From the NCBI GenBank assembly GCA_947623455.1, contig OX392536.1:11899282-11963281 (forward strand): a stretch of DNA of 64,000 nucleotides, given 5' to 3'. Of this stretch, positions 32,064-46,800 are shown one piece after another. Origin of the DNA: Mimachlamys varia (lineage: Eukaryota; Mollusca; Bivalvia; Pectinida; Pectinidae). Under the pieces are notes generated by a model. That model had not been told where the DNA came from, made no database searches, and saw only the letters and a list, made by a program, of their open reading frames with translations. A program made the translations under genes and the position numbers. The stretch's first letter is position 1. Each line of letters starts with the position of its first letter.

Positions 32064-32694
32064 ACAAGAGGCCCAATGGGCCTGCATCGTTCACCTGGTA
32101 TCAATCTTTTACTTGTAACCATAAAGTCTATTACTGTAAGTAATTCAGAAGAACATGTTAAGATTTAAACATATTTTACCCCTATGACCTTGTAAGTTTG
32201 CAAATATTGTTTGACGTCATCCAAGGAAGCTACCAGTCATATATCATGTCTCTAGGCCTTTTGGTTTCTCAGAAGAAGTCGCCCAAAGGTTTTAACAGAT
32301 TTGACCCCTGTGACCTTGAATATAAGTCAAGGTCATTTCTCTTCGCAAACTTTTTCTGGCTTCATCCATGGAACCTTTCAGCCAAATATAATACTTCTAG
32401 AGCTTTTGGTTTATTGGAAGTAGAAGAAGTCGTTTAAAGGTTATAATAGATTTGATCCCTGTGACCTTGATTGAAGGTCAAAGAGATTTTTTTTTTGCAA
32501 ACTTTGTTCAGCTCCTTCCAAGAAAGCTACCAGCCAAATGTCATGTCTCTAGGCTTTTCGGTATTTCAGAAGAAGTTGTTTAAAGGAAAAGTTGACGAAT
32601 GCAGGATGGGCAGATGGACGGATGACAGATGGACTGACAACGGATGCTGCACCATCACATAAGCTCACTTGGCCCTTAGGGCCAACCGAGCTAA
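32064..32694 (+). mobile_element. Short pearl-like element with both ends
   Basis: Head ACAAGAGGCCCAATGGGCC, three ~120-bp modules (TGACCTTGA.TATAAGTCA, CAGAAGAAGTC, GCCAAAT), a degenerate GGATGGACGGATGACAG stretch, and tail GGCCCTTAGGGCCAACCGAG + CTAA. Same ends as 13082-15246 but a different core, showing that core modules are exchanged between elements. Confidence 0.75.
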
Positions 32695-32699
32695 TAATT

Positions 32700-35600
32700 C
32701 TATCATCAAAGTACCAAGCATGATGCTCTGTGACAGAGTTTCTAATACCAAAGGGCAATGTCAGTCTGGTGTAAGGGCCAGAGGAACTAGGACTTATCAA
32801 CACAATGCTCTGTAGTGTTAATATCTGGAAATATGTGTGCATTGTCGAATCAATGTCAGGGTGAATACATATGTAAATACGCTAAGTCTGAATGAGATTG
32901 GTTAGAAATGTCGGAGGAGATTTCTGATCTCCAGACAAATGAGACCATATACTCCAAACTCAAGCAGGTACATTTGTATACTAGCGATTCCATAAAAAAT
33001 CTTGGTTTCCGATAGGCGACAAAATTGGATTTTAACACATAATTCATCAAAAGATTCAAAAAGTATTTTTAAAGTGTTGGAATGATTCTGTATCGCAACT
33101 CGCAGGTGGAATTATACAACAGATAGAAATCCACAAAGTTCATCTGTAACAGCTCCATACAATTATAGATCCCTTCGTCTGATAGATGTATAAAAGTAGC
33201 TTCAGTAATATGTTAACAGTACTATACAAGTAACCACACAGCTGTATAAATCTGACAGGATAAATATAAGGATACACAACATGTCATTCATTCTCTGATT
33301 TATTCATCTGTACTACATAGGTCATCATATACCAACATCATCAACAACCATCTTTAAATCTCCTACACTGATACTTACTGTAGAGAAATGCATCAGCACC
33401 TTGGCAGTAGTTACATAGTAGATATTAAGCAGGTGAAATATTGCCATTAACGTGCCTTCGACAAGAATATGTTAAATAGAATTAAAGAACGCTAAGAACT
33501 ACTTGAATTGACTGAAGATATCTAAATGCACATGCGACTTACACGACATATATAAAACCTGACAAATGGTCTGCCACCAATGTGATGAAGACAAAATCAT
33601 TGTTTTGCCGATGAGAATGGCAAGAATGAAGGATATGTGACTTGTAAAATAAATTTCTGATTATCGTAAATTGATTTATGTGTCTATAAATTAATGATTT
33701 GTTATTGTATTAGACCTGATCACTACATTCACCAAATATCATCTTTTTGAAATTAAACACAGACTTAGGCTACTAAAAGTAAGCCTTTCGATAGATATAA
33801 TGTTATTTCCTTTTTATCAATCAAACTGAAGTTAAGATCCTCCTCAAAGAATTGATCTTATAAGTATGATTTATTTAATTAATCAAATATTTCCCCATTT
33901 TTTGGACAGGATTTTAAAAGTAGGACTGGAATTTGGTGCAGAAAGAAGAGAAAATTCTGTAATGATCAATGTTTGAAAAAATCTGTATGGATTCCAACCT
34001 AGTTATTTCGTACAGGCCATCCTCCATACTCCACGAGATATGTTCACTTTCCCTATCTGCAACCGTGGAATATGTCATTGCAAAACTGAAGGCACAAAGA
34101 CAAGTTTTGATTGGTCTCCTGTGAAAAATCCTGACCAATCACTAAGCTCATATATATACCTCTCCTTTGAAGATAGCAAGTAGAGACACCCAACAATCAG
34201 TCAATTTTATCCATTATGAAATATTGCTGTTACATGTACTTAGATGTACAGCCGAGATGTATACAACACATATATGTCTCTGTGTACAGTACATCAGAAA
34301 GGTGGCATACACCAAGCCTTCATTTTGTCATGACATATTCCATGTGTTGGAGAGAGCAAAACTGAGCATGAACACTGGGAGTATCGAGGATAAAGCAGAA
34401 AACCAGGAAAAGTTAGCCTAAGGACCTTTTAACAGTGTAAAAAAATTCAGGCAGTGATTCAAATATATGTTCTGGTGTAGATGGTTTCTACTTGTCAGAC
34501 ATTTCCACTTTTACACAACATAAATACATAGTTTAATTATTATCTATCAAGTTATGAATGAATAGCACAATATATAACTCTTTTAAAGGAAAATAAATGA
34601 ACAAGAATCTTTTGAAACATTACCCAAATTATCCTTCAAAAACTGTTATTTTCATATATACACAGTTATTCCATTATTGCAAATACGCACAAATACAAAC
34701 ACTAAATGTGAGAAAGAGAGAAAACGAACTTGTGACATGACAATCAGATACTGTACAAAGTAATTTATACACAAGTATCTCACATCAATTATAAATATTA
34801 AGTCAACAAACATTTTCAAAAAGTTGCATATATCAGAAAATTCTACACAAGATGCACAAGAAAATCTGTTCACTGTATGCAGCACCATACATTTAATATC
34901 TTACATCAACACAGATATTCTTCATTTATCAGCTTCCTTCACTGGATGTTACCCCATTGTTAGATACTGCAATCAATATCACAATTTCTAATTACGTAAC
35001 ACAAATAAAAACATGACACATTGACCAATAAAAAGGTCCCTTATCAAGACGTTTTACAGACAAGTTATCTACCCGAAAGACCGTAACTACCTTACAAAAT
35101 AAAGGGTCAAAATCTGAAATTGAAATGTTGATGCACATCTTCAATGACATACTGATCATTCAAATGAAGTTACATCAAAATCCATCTGTTAGTTCCAGAA
35201 AAGTTACTGCGGACAACAGACATCCAGGGTGAATCCTGTGTACCCCGAACTTTGTGACAGGGTATAAACTGCTACTATATATGACTGTACATCACAGATT
35301 TTCAATGATGTTCCTAGCAGTTCTACGACAGATTTTCGTTGTGTTCTATCATGATATCATTGATTTAAGGGAAATACATAGTTCATTGTTACACATTTAA
35401 ATCACTTGACAAATTAAAAAAAAAAAGAAAATGAGTACTCGGATAATAAAATAATATTTAGCATGCATTGAATTATAAAGCTATGAGGTTTAATATATTG
35501 TATTACATTTCTGATGAATCATAAAGCTGTGGAATGAAAGGAAGCTCACAAAACCCTCCTGAAATGTCGCAATGCTCTCATAACCACAAAGGCTCCAGAT

Positions 35601-37650
35601 GCACACAGAGGGTTATATTGCTTAAAACTTTATACCTTAGTAGACACCATTAAATTGTTTTTATCATTATATATCACCATATGAACACTTCATAACAATT
35701 GGTAAAGAAATGCAAAAATTAAGTCTATAGAGATGCGACCCCAAAATTCTATTTATAGTAACAGTGACCTAAACATGAACTTGTACAAGAGAGTGATGGT
35801 CTGGGAACAAAATTCTACTTGTAGTAAGTGGCCTCAAGTTTTGATGACCGAAAGTTAAAACACAAACTCTTACATGAACTGAAGTTTATAAACACATGTT
35901 TTAAAACTTCATTGGTCTGTTGTGTGTTAAAATATGGTACAATGAATTTTCTGATTTTGTACATACATGTTTAACTGGTGGCATTTTAAATCATCAAATT
36001 TCTAAAGGATCTTTTACTTAGGGACCCTTGTCCCACTGCACTCTCGACACATTTCTGTTGTTAATTAAATAGCCCCGAAGTGCCAGTATTATTAATCAGA
36101 GAATAAAATCTGAGCAAATGTATGGGTATTGTATAGAATGCTATCCCTTCATTAAACCTAAAACCTCCACAATATAATTACCGTTGTATTATAATTATCA
36201 TAATCTTTATCATGTCACACTAATTAATCATAGATTTAGTTTGACAATTAACTATATTGAGTTCGTTGTTTGATGAATTTGAAAATATTCCGTTTAAGTG
36301 TCTTTATGATACTAGATTTCTACTCGGAGCGTACCTACTGATCCGTTCAATGTAGATTGATGTTGTTTACTTTCAACAGTCATATATACACAAGGTATAC
36401 ATAACATAAATACATGGCAAATTTTAAAGAAATTTTGATGGACATATATTCATCTGAAATACAAGCTGTTTGGACTTTCAGAGATGATGTACAACTAATA
36501 GCATATTCATTGTGAATGCATCGTATTAACATAGTCTCATAAGTCATTATAATGGAACAATACCCTTTTATGAATTATTTATCAACAGCAAACATTTTCC
36601 AAGAGAAAGTTTTCCATGATTCACAATACTGCCAGTTTTTTATTCACAAACAGGAGTACCAAACAAAAATAAGGAAGTGAAACCATTTTATAGATACTGT
36701 GCCCAGAAAAATCTTATTTTGCTCAAATTGTATCACATTAAGTGAACAAAATAGATATAGCCCAACAATGAATTGGCACACTCACAAAAATTGCTGTAGA
36801 AAGTAATATACAGAATTGTAATCATTGCTTAAAATGTATAATTACAACATCTGAAAGAAATTTCAAAGGTATCAGGACACAGGCATAATGCTAGAGGATA
36901 AATATTATTTGTAAAAAATATATTCTACAGTACAATTATTAACACATTCAAAATGTTTTATCAAAATTGGTTAATTCAAAAATTCAGATATATTCCATCT
37001 GATTCTGAATGTAATTCTTCATACTTCCTGCTGTAGGCTAATCATACAGGTAAAATCATATCAATTCATTAAGCTTAGGGCTATTCCTGTAAAATGTCTG
37101 TCCCACTCCAGGACTCCAGGTTTAGGTGATGGCACATAAACTATCCACTGAACTTTATTAATAATTTACATTGAAGCAATAGGGAATATAGACAAGAACC
37201 AAATCATTTATTTTTGAGTCCTGGGGTCAGGGAGATATTTTACTGGGACAGCCCTTACTGACTGTGGTGTAACACTCTGGTCTAACACCCACAATCTGGA
37301 CCAAATCCAACACGAAAAGGTAAATATATATCATCTCCAGTAATTCAGATGTTATTTGCCTTTATTTCAAAACAAAATAATTGTTTTTCCAAGTTCAATG
37401 ATTTTAAGCTTTAAATCTTCACCATTCTAGATAAACAAATGTATTATATAAATATTATTCAATAAAATTCCAAACCATGAAATTAATACCTGTATCAATC
37501 CCTTACAGCTGTCTTGTAAACACATGTATCGTCTATTGGAATGAAAGTGACACCACATATTGTACATTCTATATCCAAAATCCAATTTCAGATGATTGTG
37601 GTGTATTGTATAAAAAAGTAATGGATTTTTTAGATCAAACAGCAGGGCAG
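32700..37650. other. Intergenic and probable LMAN2 3' untranslated region, no gene seen
   Basis: AT-rich; no exon with GT/AG junctions and a recognisable protein motif on either strand. The right end, below the LMAN2 stop at 37654, probably includes its 3' untranslated region: several TTTATT (AATAAA on the minus strand) candidates occur, for example near 37135. No PRELID1 or MXD3 exon was recognised here. Confidence 0.5.
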
Positions 37651-37653
37651 TCC

Positions 37654-37802
37654 TCAGTAGAAGCGTTTCCGTGAGTAATCATTGTTTTTATTAAATATAA
37701 CGTATCCAACCACACCACACACACCAAGGCCTATGATGGCTAAAATTATAATGAGGAAAATCTTCCAACCACTCATGCTTGACCGAACATCCTCCACGCG
37801 TT
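37654..37802 (-). CDS. lman2: LMAN2 exon 9 (terminal coding exon)
   Basis: (E)RVEDVRSSMSGWKIFLII, hydrophobic helix of ~24 residues, then FNKNNDYSRKRFY and TGA. The C-terminal KRFY is the family's ER-export/retrieval tail. Confidence 0.96.
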
Positions 37803-40800
37803 CTGAAAAAAATCAAGACATGAAATTTGAAAATGTTATGGATCAATACTGAGACAAATTTTGGCTTAAATATCTGGATTAGATTATCTGTTTCTCAATA
37901 TCTAAAAATTCTTTATGTCAAAATAAATAATGTCGTAATCTTGAAAGTGCCATGTCATTTTTAAACTAATGGTAAAAATCAATTCCAGACATAAATACAA
38001 ACAACCTACTTTGTGGTACTAGGTAAACTAAATACATACAACCTACCTCGTGGTACAATCTACCTCTTGGTGCTAAGTAAACTAAATACATACAACCTAC
38101 CTCGTGGTGCTAAGTAAACTAAATACATAAAACCTACCTCTTGGTGCTACGTAAACTGAATACATACAACCTACCTCCTGGTGCTAAGTAAACTAAATAT
38201 ATACAATCTACCTCGTGGTGCTAAGTAAACTAAAAACAAACAACCTATCTCATGGTGCCAAGTAAACTAAATACATACGACCTACCTCCTGGTGATAAGT
38301 AAACTAAATATATACAATCTACCTCGTGGTGCTAAGTAAACTAAATACATACAACCTACCTCCTGGTGCTAAGTAAACTAAAAACAAACAACCTATCTCA
38401 TGGTGCTAAGTAAACTAAATATAAACAACCTACCTCGTGGTGCTAAGTAAACTAAAAACAAACAACCTATCTCATGGTGCTAAGTAAACTAAATACAAAC
38501 AACCTATCTCATGGTGCTAAGTAAACTAAATATATACACAGGGCTCACCCTGGACCAAAAAATTTAGTAGCCAAAAAAAATAGCCAAGTGTGATTTTCAG
38601 TAGCCATTTTTTTCTAAGTAGTCTTTTTTCTCGCGGCCTTTATTCGTCATTGGCTCGTCGTCTCTCCAAATGCTATTACATTCAATACCTAAAAGTTAAC
38701 CATTACATTATTTTAATTAAGATAGAGGCTTACTGTACATACTGATCTTATTTTTAGAATTCATACTTTCAGATAATGGCTATAAATTTGAAGAAACAAA
38801 GCCACAACATATATGAATACCATATACTTTATTTTCACATTTAGCAATAATTAACATCAATATTGACAGTGAAAATCAGCACTTTCATTTCAGATCAGAA
38901 TCCATCAGTTGCTCAAGATCATATCAGAGATGCACAAATCTTTCATTATGATTGGTTAATTTGTTCAAGTATTAAACTGGCATATTATGTGACATTTTCT
39001 GGAAAAGTCACAGAAATACAGATAATTCTGCATTTTATATCATGAACTTTGTTGACAGAGTTACACTAAGTTGTTGAGTTTTTAAACTGTCCATTTAGCA
39101 GCTCTGTATTACATTTTGTTGTTGCCCTCTTTATTGTCTCATTGTGGCTCTGTGACTGTTGTCATCTGTAAATTCAACGAAAATAGTATTCAGTGATACT
39201 GAAGACGAGATAGAAAAGACAATTTTCATCTAATTACATGTATTTTTTTACTGATTTGTACTATCTGTTAAAATGGTTTACATTCCTGCGACATAAGCTA
39301 CTCGAGCTCTAAGCCGATGAAATAGATGTATTCAAACGACAGCTACCGAATGAAAACATGATTTGATTAACACCATATCAAGAAAGTTATATGAAGCACT
39401 GCACCCCGGCCCCCTCCCTAATTAATTTAAAAGCCCACCATACATTCCAGAATAACACGGTGCTGTCGCCGCCCCGGTTAGTTAAAAATGTTTCTATCAG
39501 GGAAGCCATTCACTATGCTCGTTATTGTTTTTCCAATCATTAAAAACTTTTAAAACTTACCTAGTTTCCTCAAATTGATGTGATGACAATCCGATGGGGC
39601 AGTGCTGCTGCCGACATGTTTATGTAAATAAGAAGCCGTTATCCACACACTGACAGGTGTACACCGTAAACAACCACGTGTGCCTAACTGATCAAGCCGT
39701 GTTTTCGTATCTTAATTTGGCTATCAAATTAACCTGACCCCATGCCACAAACAATCAGTTATATCATCAAAATCAATTATATCGTCAACAATTGTGGAAA
39801 GCATGCTATAATTGGTGTGACATCTTAAACAAAGACAAATCCCTCAGAGTCATTTTGCGTGCGCTCGACTGTGACGGCCCTGATTATGTACACAGTACCT
39901 GTCGGGTGACAATACACAAGGGAGTAGACGGACTTATTTCGAGACGAAAATTTCAGGTTTTTTTCACCAATTTTTTTTAGCATTGTAGTCAATTGAGTAG
40001 CCACTTTGAATTTTTAGTAGCCAATCAAAATTAAAAGTAGCCAATGGCTACATTGGCTACCGACAGCGTGAGCCCTGATACAATCTACCTCGTGGTGCTA
40101 AGTAAACTAAATATATACAACCTACCTCGTGGTGCTTAGTAAACTAAATACAAACAAACTACCTCTTGGTGCTAAGTAAAATAAATACAAACAACCTACC
40201 TCCTGGTGCTAAGTAAACTAAATATATACAATCTACCTCGTGGTGCTAAGTAAACTAAATACATACAACCTACCTCCTGGTGCTAAGTAAACTAAAAACA
40301 AACAACCTATCTCATGGTGCTAAGTAAACTAAATATATACAACCTACCTCCTGGTGCTAAGCAAACTAAAAACAAACAACCTACCTCGTGGTGCTAAGTA
40401 AGCTAAAAACAAACAACCTACCTCCTGGTGCTAAGTAAACTAAATATATACAACCTACCTCGTGGTGCTAAGTAAACTAAATACAAACAACCTATCTCAT
40501 GGTGCTAAGTAAACTAAAAACAAACAACCTACCTCCTGGTGCTAAGTAAACTAAATATATGTACAAACAACCTACCTCCTGGTGCTAAGTAAACTAAATA
40601 CAAACAACCTACCTCTTGGTGCTAAGTAAACTAAATACAAACAACCTACCTCTTGGTGCTAAGTAAACTAAATACATAAAACCTACCTCTTGGTGCTAAG
40701 TAAACTAAATACAAACAATCTACCTCGTGGTGCTAAGTAAACTAAATACATACAATCTACCTCGTGGTGCTAAGGAAACTAAAAACAAACAACCTAACTC

Positions 40801-43800
40801 CTGGTGCTAAGTAAACTAAATACATAAATCTACCTCCTGGTGCTAAGTAAGCTAAAAACAAACAACCTACCTCTTGGTGCTAAGTAAACTAAATACAAAC
40901 AACCTACCTCCTGGTGCTAAGTAAACTAAATACATACAACCTACCTCGTGGTGCTAAGTAAACTAAATACATACAATCTACCTCGTGGTGCTAAGTAAAC
41001 TAAATACAAACAACCTACCTCCTGGTGCTAAGTAAACTAAATACATACAATCTACCTCGTGGTGCTAAGTAAACTCAATACATACAACCTACCTCCTGGT
41101 GCTAAGTAAACTAAATACAAACAACCTACCTCTTGGTGCTAAGTAAACTAAATACAAACAACCTACCTCCTGGTGCTAAGTAAACTAAATACATACAATC
41201 TACCTCGTGGTGCTAAGTAAACTAAATACATACAACCTACCTCCAGGTGCTAAGTAAACTAAAAACAAACAACCTATCTCATGGTGCTAAGTAAACTAAA
41301 TACAAACAACCTTCCTCCTGGTGCTAAGTAAGCTAAAAACAAACAACCTACCTCGTGGTGCTAAGTAAACTAAAAACAAACAACCTACCTCCTGGTGCTA
41401 AGCAAACTAAATATATACAACCTACCCCGTGGTGCTAAGTAAACTAAATACATACAATCTACCTCGTGGTGCTAAGTAAACTAAAAACAAACAACCTACC
41501 TCGTGGTGCTAAGTAAGCTAAAAACAAACAACCTACCTCGTGGTGCTAAGTAAGCTAAAAACAAACAACCTACCTCTTGGTGCTAAGTAAGCTAAAAACA
41601 AACAACCTACCTCGTGGTGCTAAGTAAGCTAAAAACAAACAACCTACCTCTTGGTGCTAAGTAAACTAAAAACAAACAACCTACCTCGTGGTGCTAAGTA
41701 AGCTAAAAACAAACAACCTACCTCGTGGTGCTAAGTAAGCTAAAAACAAACAACCTACCTCCTGGTGCTAAGCAAACTAAATATATACAACCTACCTCGT
41801 GGTGCTAAGTAAACTAAATACATACAATCTACCTCGTGGTGCTAAGTAAACTAAATACAAACAACCTACCTCCTGGTGCTAAGTAAACTAAATACATACA
41901 ACCTACCTTGTGGTGCTAAGTAAACTAAATATATGTACAAACAACCTACCTCCTGGTGCTAAGTAAACTAAATACAAACAACCTACCTCCTGGTGCTAAG
42001 TAAACTAAATACAAACAACCTACCTCTTGGTGCGTCATACTCTTCCGCCGATGGTAATCCCCAATATTCCTGCTGCTGTAGATAAGAATATATCATTTCA
42101 ATGAGTTTTTTTCAAACCTTTTTCATAAACAGACAGAGACAAATAAATTAGTTTTCTATAACATTTTCTTTATTATCTTTTTTTATGCGGATTTCTAGCA
42201 AATAACTCTAAATCTAGAATCCTCATTATCAGTAGCAAGAAATATTCAGTCAGCTTTCATATGATTAGTATGTTATATTATCATTAATTATGCTGTTTTT
42301 TTTTTAATACTTACTCCCTCTGGTGAATCCAGTTCATACAGCTTCATAGAAATGATATCATGGTTATCTGTAAGTAAAATCAGAGTATATATATACTGAG
42401 ACACAGACAAGGAAAGGAGAAACAATCCTACTGGACAACAACAGACTGATCTAAAGGCTTCATTTGTCTGTTACAGAGCAAAATATGCAAATACATGTAA
42501 ATATAATTCCTTTTTGATATTAAGACCTTGGCAATAGTCATTGAAGCACTAACCAAGATGTTAATTAATCATACCAGCTGGTATTTAACTGCATGTTGAA
42601 CTTTTTTACACCGACATGATAGCTGCCAATAACGCTATAACCTTTTGATCCCATTTTGGTATAAAACTTTCTACCTCTGTAGGCCGGCCAAATATTTTGG
42701 TCCCAGTGACATGTGGTTTGGACAAGTTAACTGTGTACTGTTAGCGACAACAAAGACTGTTTACTGATGGACAGATCCCAGACACAAGGATAATTAAGTC
42801 CTACCATCTGATGATGGGGGCTACAAAAGTTGGCAGCAGACGCCAGAGGACAGGCAGACGAGGGACGAGGGATTGTTCAACTTTAAAAAAGCTTCATGTA
42901 AACCTTTGTGGTAAACCTTTGTGGCAAACCTTTGTGGTAAACCTTTGTGGCAAACCTTTGTTGTAAACCTTTGTGGTAAACCTTTGTGGTAAACCTTTGT
43001 GGTAAACCTTTGTTGTAAACCTTTGTGGCAACCTTTGTGGTAAACCTTTGTGGTAAACCTTTGTGGTTAGCATTAATTTTGCTGTCACAGGGGAGAAAAT
43101 AGACTTTATAACAGTCAAGATATTTCAATGTTATTTTATATCCAAGTTTTCTTTTCTTTGTGTCCCAACTTACCAATCATTCTTTGTTCCACAAGGTGCC
43201 AAGTTAAACAAGTGACTTATTTTCCTGTCCCCATGCTATGTGTCAAACCTGACACCTCAGTTAGTTATGGTTGGCGTTAGGATTTAAAGCGACTGTGTAT
43301 GAAGATACAACCCAGTAAAGAAGGGGTGATATTTCAGCAAAATAAGACGATAAATTATGAGGTAATAGTAGCACATGTCCAGTCCTTACCTGCTAATTGT
43401 CCTGTGGCAGCTGAAGCACCGAAATAATAGCCAAGTGGTAATTTGATGCCACGAACCTCAAAGCATTCCTTCCAGCCGTTTTTATTATCAATGTCAATGG
43501 AAACCTGGAGGAAATACGAGATGAGTTATGCAGTTACAAAGTACATTATACAGTTATTTATAATTATCTATAGCTTGGATACATGTACTTCCTCATGTGA
43601 AGCATTCTTAAAGTACATTTTTATATATGTTCATTAATAAGAATAGTCAAAATTGTTATCTCAAAGTCAGCGGGACCACAAAAAAACTTGAGTATTCGAG
43701 TTAGGAGAGGTCGAATACTTAAGTGTTCTGTCCTGCCGGGACTGGGTCTGAAGAGTAATTAAGGGTTACAGATCCCGTTTATGTAGGACAGAGGCGCCAA

Positions 43801-46800
43801 CTTCAACAAGTGTCACAGGGCTGTGCTAGGTCTTTGACAGTAGGGTGTAACAGGATCTGGATTACTCCATGTTTAACGGCAGTGACAAACACCGTCCTTA
43901 AATCATTCATCCCTGAACTTTCACAATTATACATTGTTGGGAGGTTCGGGTTGCGAATTATACATTGTGGGGGGTTGTGAGTCATACATTGGGGGAGGGG
44001 GTGAGAGTCAGCGATCAATTTACAATTTATTTTCAAGGGACCTTTTTTGAAAATATTGCCAAAAACAATGGGTTCCACAATGTTAAATTGAAGTATTTCC
44101 AGAATTTCTATCAGTCCTTTCATAATTTTATGAGTACTGGACTCGGGACTCGCACGTAGATTGATCACTGAGAGTTATACATTGTTGGTGGGTTGAGAGT
44201 TATACTTTGAGGGGTGGGGGGCGGATGAGAGTTATACATTGTTGGTGGGTTGAGAGTTATACTTTGAGGGGTGGGGGGTGGATGAGAGTTATACATTGTT
44301 GGTGGGTTGAGAGTTATACTGTGTTGGTGAGTTGAGAGTTATACTTTGAGGGGCGGGGGGTGGATGAGAGTTATACATTTTGTGGGTGTGGGGTGTGGAT
44401 GAGAGTTATACATTTTGTGGGTGTGGGGTGTGGGGGTGGGGGGTTAGAGTTATACATTGTGGGGGGTGAGAGTTATACATTGTGGGTGTGGGGGGGGGGG
44501 GTGAGAGTTATACATTGTGGGGGGAGGTGAGAGTTATACATTGTGTGTGTGGGGGGGGGGGGTGACAGTTATTGAGGACATTGGCACCATCCCTGCACAC
44601 AGGTTCTGTCAGGAAGAATGAGGAGGAAAAGTTTTCAGACAATTTTGTCAATTTTACCTAACACAAAACTTGTTTGGTTACAGGTTTCAGGATTTTAACA
44701 CTAATTTATTTAACATGGTATGGATACAGAAGTTCTGAGCTACTGATCATGTCATTCCTATATGTTTGATCTTAGCCTACTTCTTTGGGAGATATTTTGA
44801 GAAGGTATTGCTATGGATACTGACCTTAAGGATTTCGTTATGGTAACGGATGGCCACGTAAGTGCTGTAGTCTTTATTCCTGAACTTGGCCTCACATCCG
44901 GCCAGCTGTGTATGTGTGCCGTCTCGGTCATGATCGTACGTCATCGACCCATTGTTTACCATGGCTGATATATAGGGGTGCTCATGCTATAACACAGGAA
45001 ATTTCTTATAAACTAGCTTGAATTGTGAAGCTTTGAAATCTGTTTGTGCTCAGACTTTTTGTACATTTGATAATAGTATAATTATAAGCAAGAGGCAAAT
45101 ATAATCCTTGAACTTAATCAAGTATCAAAATATATCATATTGTTTAAAACTTAAGTTTTATCACAGGATCCTTCATTTCTAACAACTAAACCGTGGAACA
45201 AGAAACTACTTACATTGTGGGGACCGTTGTGGTTACTGTATGTGTCCATGAAAATTGCTAATCCAGAGTAGAAATCAGAATTTCCAAAAACATTACCTAC
45301 AAAATATAAGTAGTAGATCAGGCTTACTTCACACAGTCAAAAATATTACCTACAAAATATAAGTAGGGTAGATATATATCAGACTTACTTTAAAAATTCA
45401 AAATCAATATCTAACATAATATCAGACATTATACATTGTACATCACTGACAAGCAGCTCAGGGTGGACTAAGTCACTTAGGTGTGGCCAGACCCTTGGTC
45501 AAATCTAATACACCATGGCTGTATTTGGCTTTTTATGCCCTACAGGTTTATAATATCATGACCCTGAGACTTAGTTTTGGTGGGGATATACCCTATGGTC
45601 ACTGGTTGTTGATGTGTATTTATCTCGGTGTATTGTACTTAATAACTGTAAATATTTTAAGATGGAGATCATTTGGCCTTACCCCTTAATCCCTGGGGAT
45701 TAGCACTGCAACTGCTGAAATCTTAATTCCCATCAACTGTTCAAACCAAAAATAATTAATATCCATCCTTCAGACGAAATAATAAGGCCCCTGTGCCTTT
45801 TCTGATCCAATCTCCCGAGATATCAGGCCCTAGCTCCATCTGTCCAATTTTCATCTCCTTTACATAAGAATGTTTCTAACAAAATACCATTGTAGGGTTC
45901 ATACGGATTATGTCTAACCAAATTCAAGGCCTTTTCAAGGCTTTTTCAAGGCCTAAATTAAATTTTCAAGGTCATTCGTACCTGATAGGTCAGTCTTTAA
46001 ATCAATAATTTTCTGACAGAGACAATTAACATAATGCTTTGATATTATCACATTTAAAAGCCTTGAACAAAGATTTAAACAATGGGTCATCAGTCCATTT
46101 GGTGTTAAAACGGCATTTCCCCTGCACTAGCAGAAGCAGATGACCATCAAATGTAAGCAAATAGTCATTTGGAGTTATCTCCCCTCCAACAATAAAACCT
46201 ACGCCAAGGCCACTTGGAGAAGACATCACCACAATACGTGTTTCTATTTCGTAAATCTGTTGTTTTTTTTTTAAATATAAATGTGAAAATTAAACATGAA
46301 AGAAAAGCAAGACTTTGGATAATTATATACTGAATGCTGAACGCCAAAATTCAAGGACTTTTCAAGGCCAGAGGCCAATTTTCAAGGCTTTTCAAGGCCC
46401 AAAGTGAAATTCAAGGCTTTTCAAGGCCAGCAGTGAAATTCAAGGCTTTTGAAGGCCCCGTGCGAATCCTGCAATGCTATCAATCATTCAGAGAAGATGC
46501 TTAAAGCAATATGAAAAAATTACAAACTCTTATATCTCCCCCCACTCCATCAGTTTTTTTTTAATTTGGAATTCCCACCTTGCCACCACATTGGGATGCA
46601 CTTCATCAAATTTTAGTAAGCATGACAAGGTCAGATGAGCTAAAACAAACATAACATGATCAAAAGAAAGCCTGCTGCTTTACGAGTAGCATACATATAC
46701 ATACCCAATTTGTTTTTCTCCTTGGCATACCAAATGGCTATTCCATCTCCAAATAAGGTTGTCCCTGAACCATGTACAGCAAATTGAACATGTAGTTCCC

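Noticed and set aside
25057..37650. PRELID1 or MXD3 between Rab24 and LMAN2, as in human
   Set aside because: Searched by eye for their motifs on both strands; only repeats and AT-rich sequence were seen.
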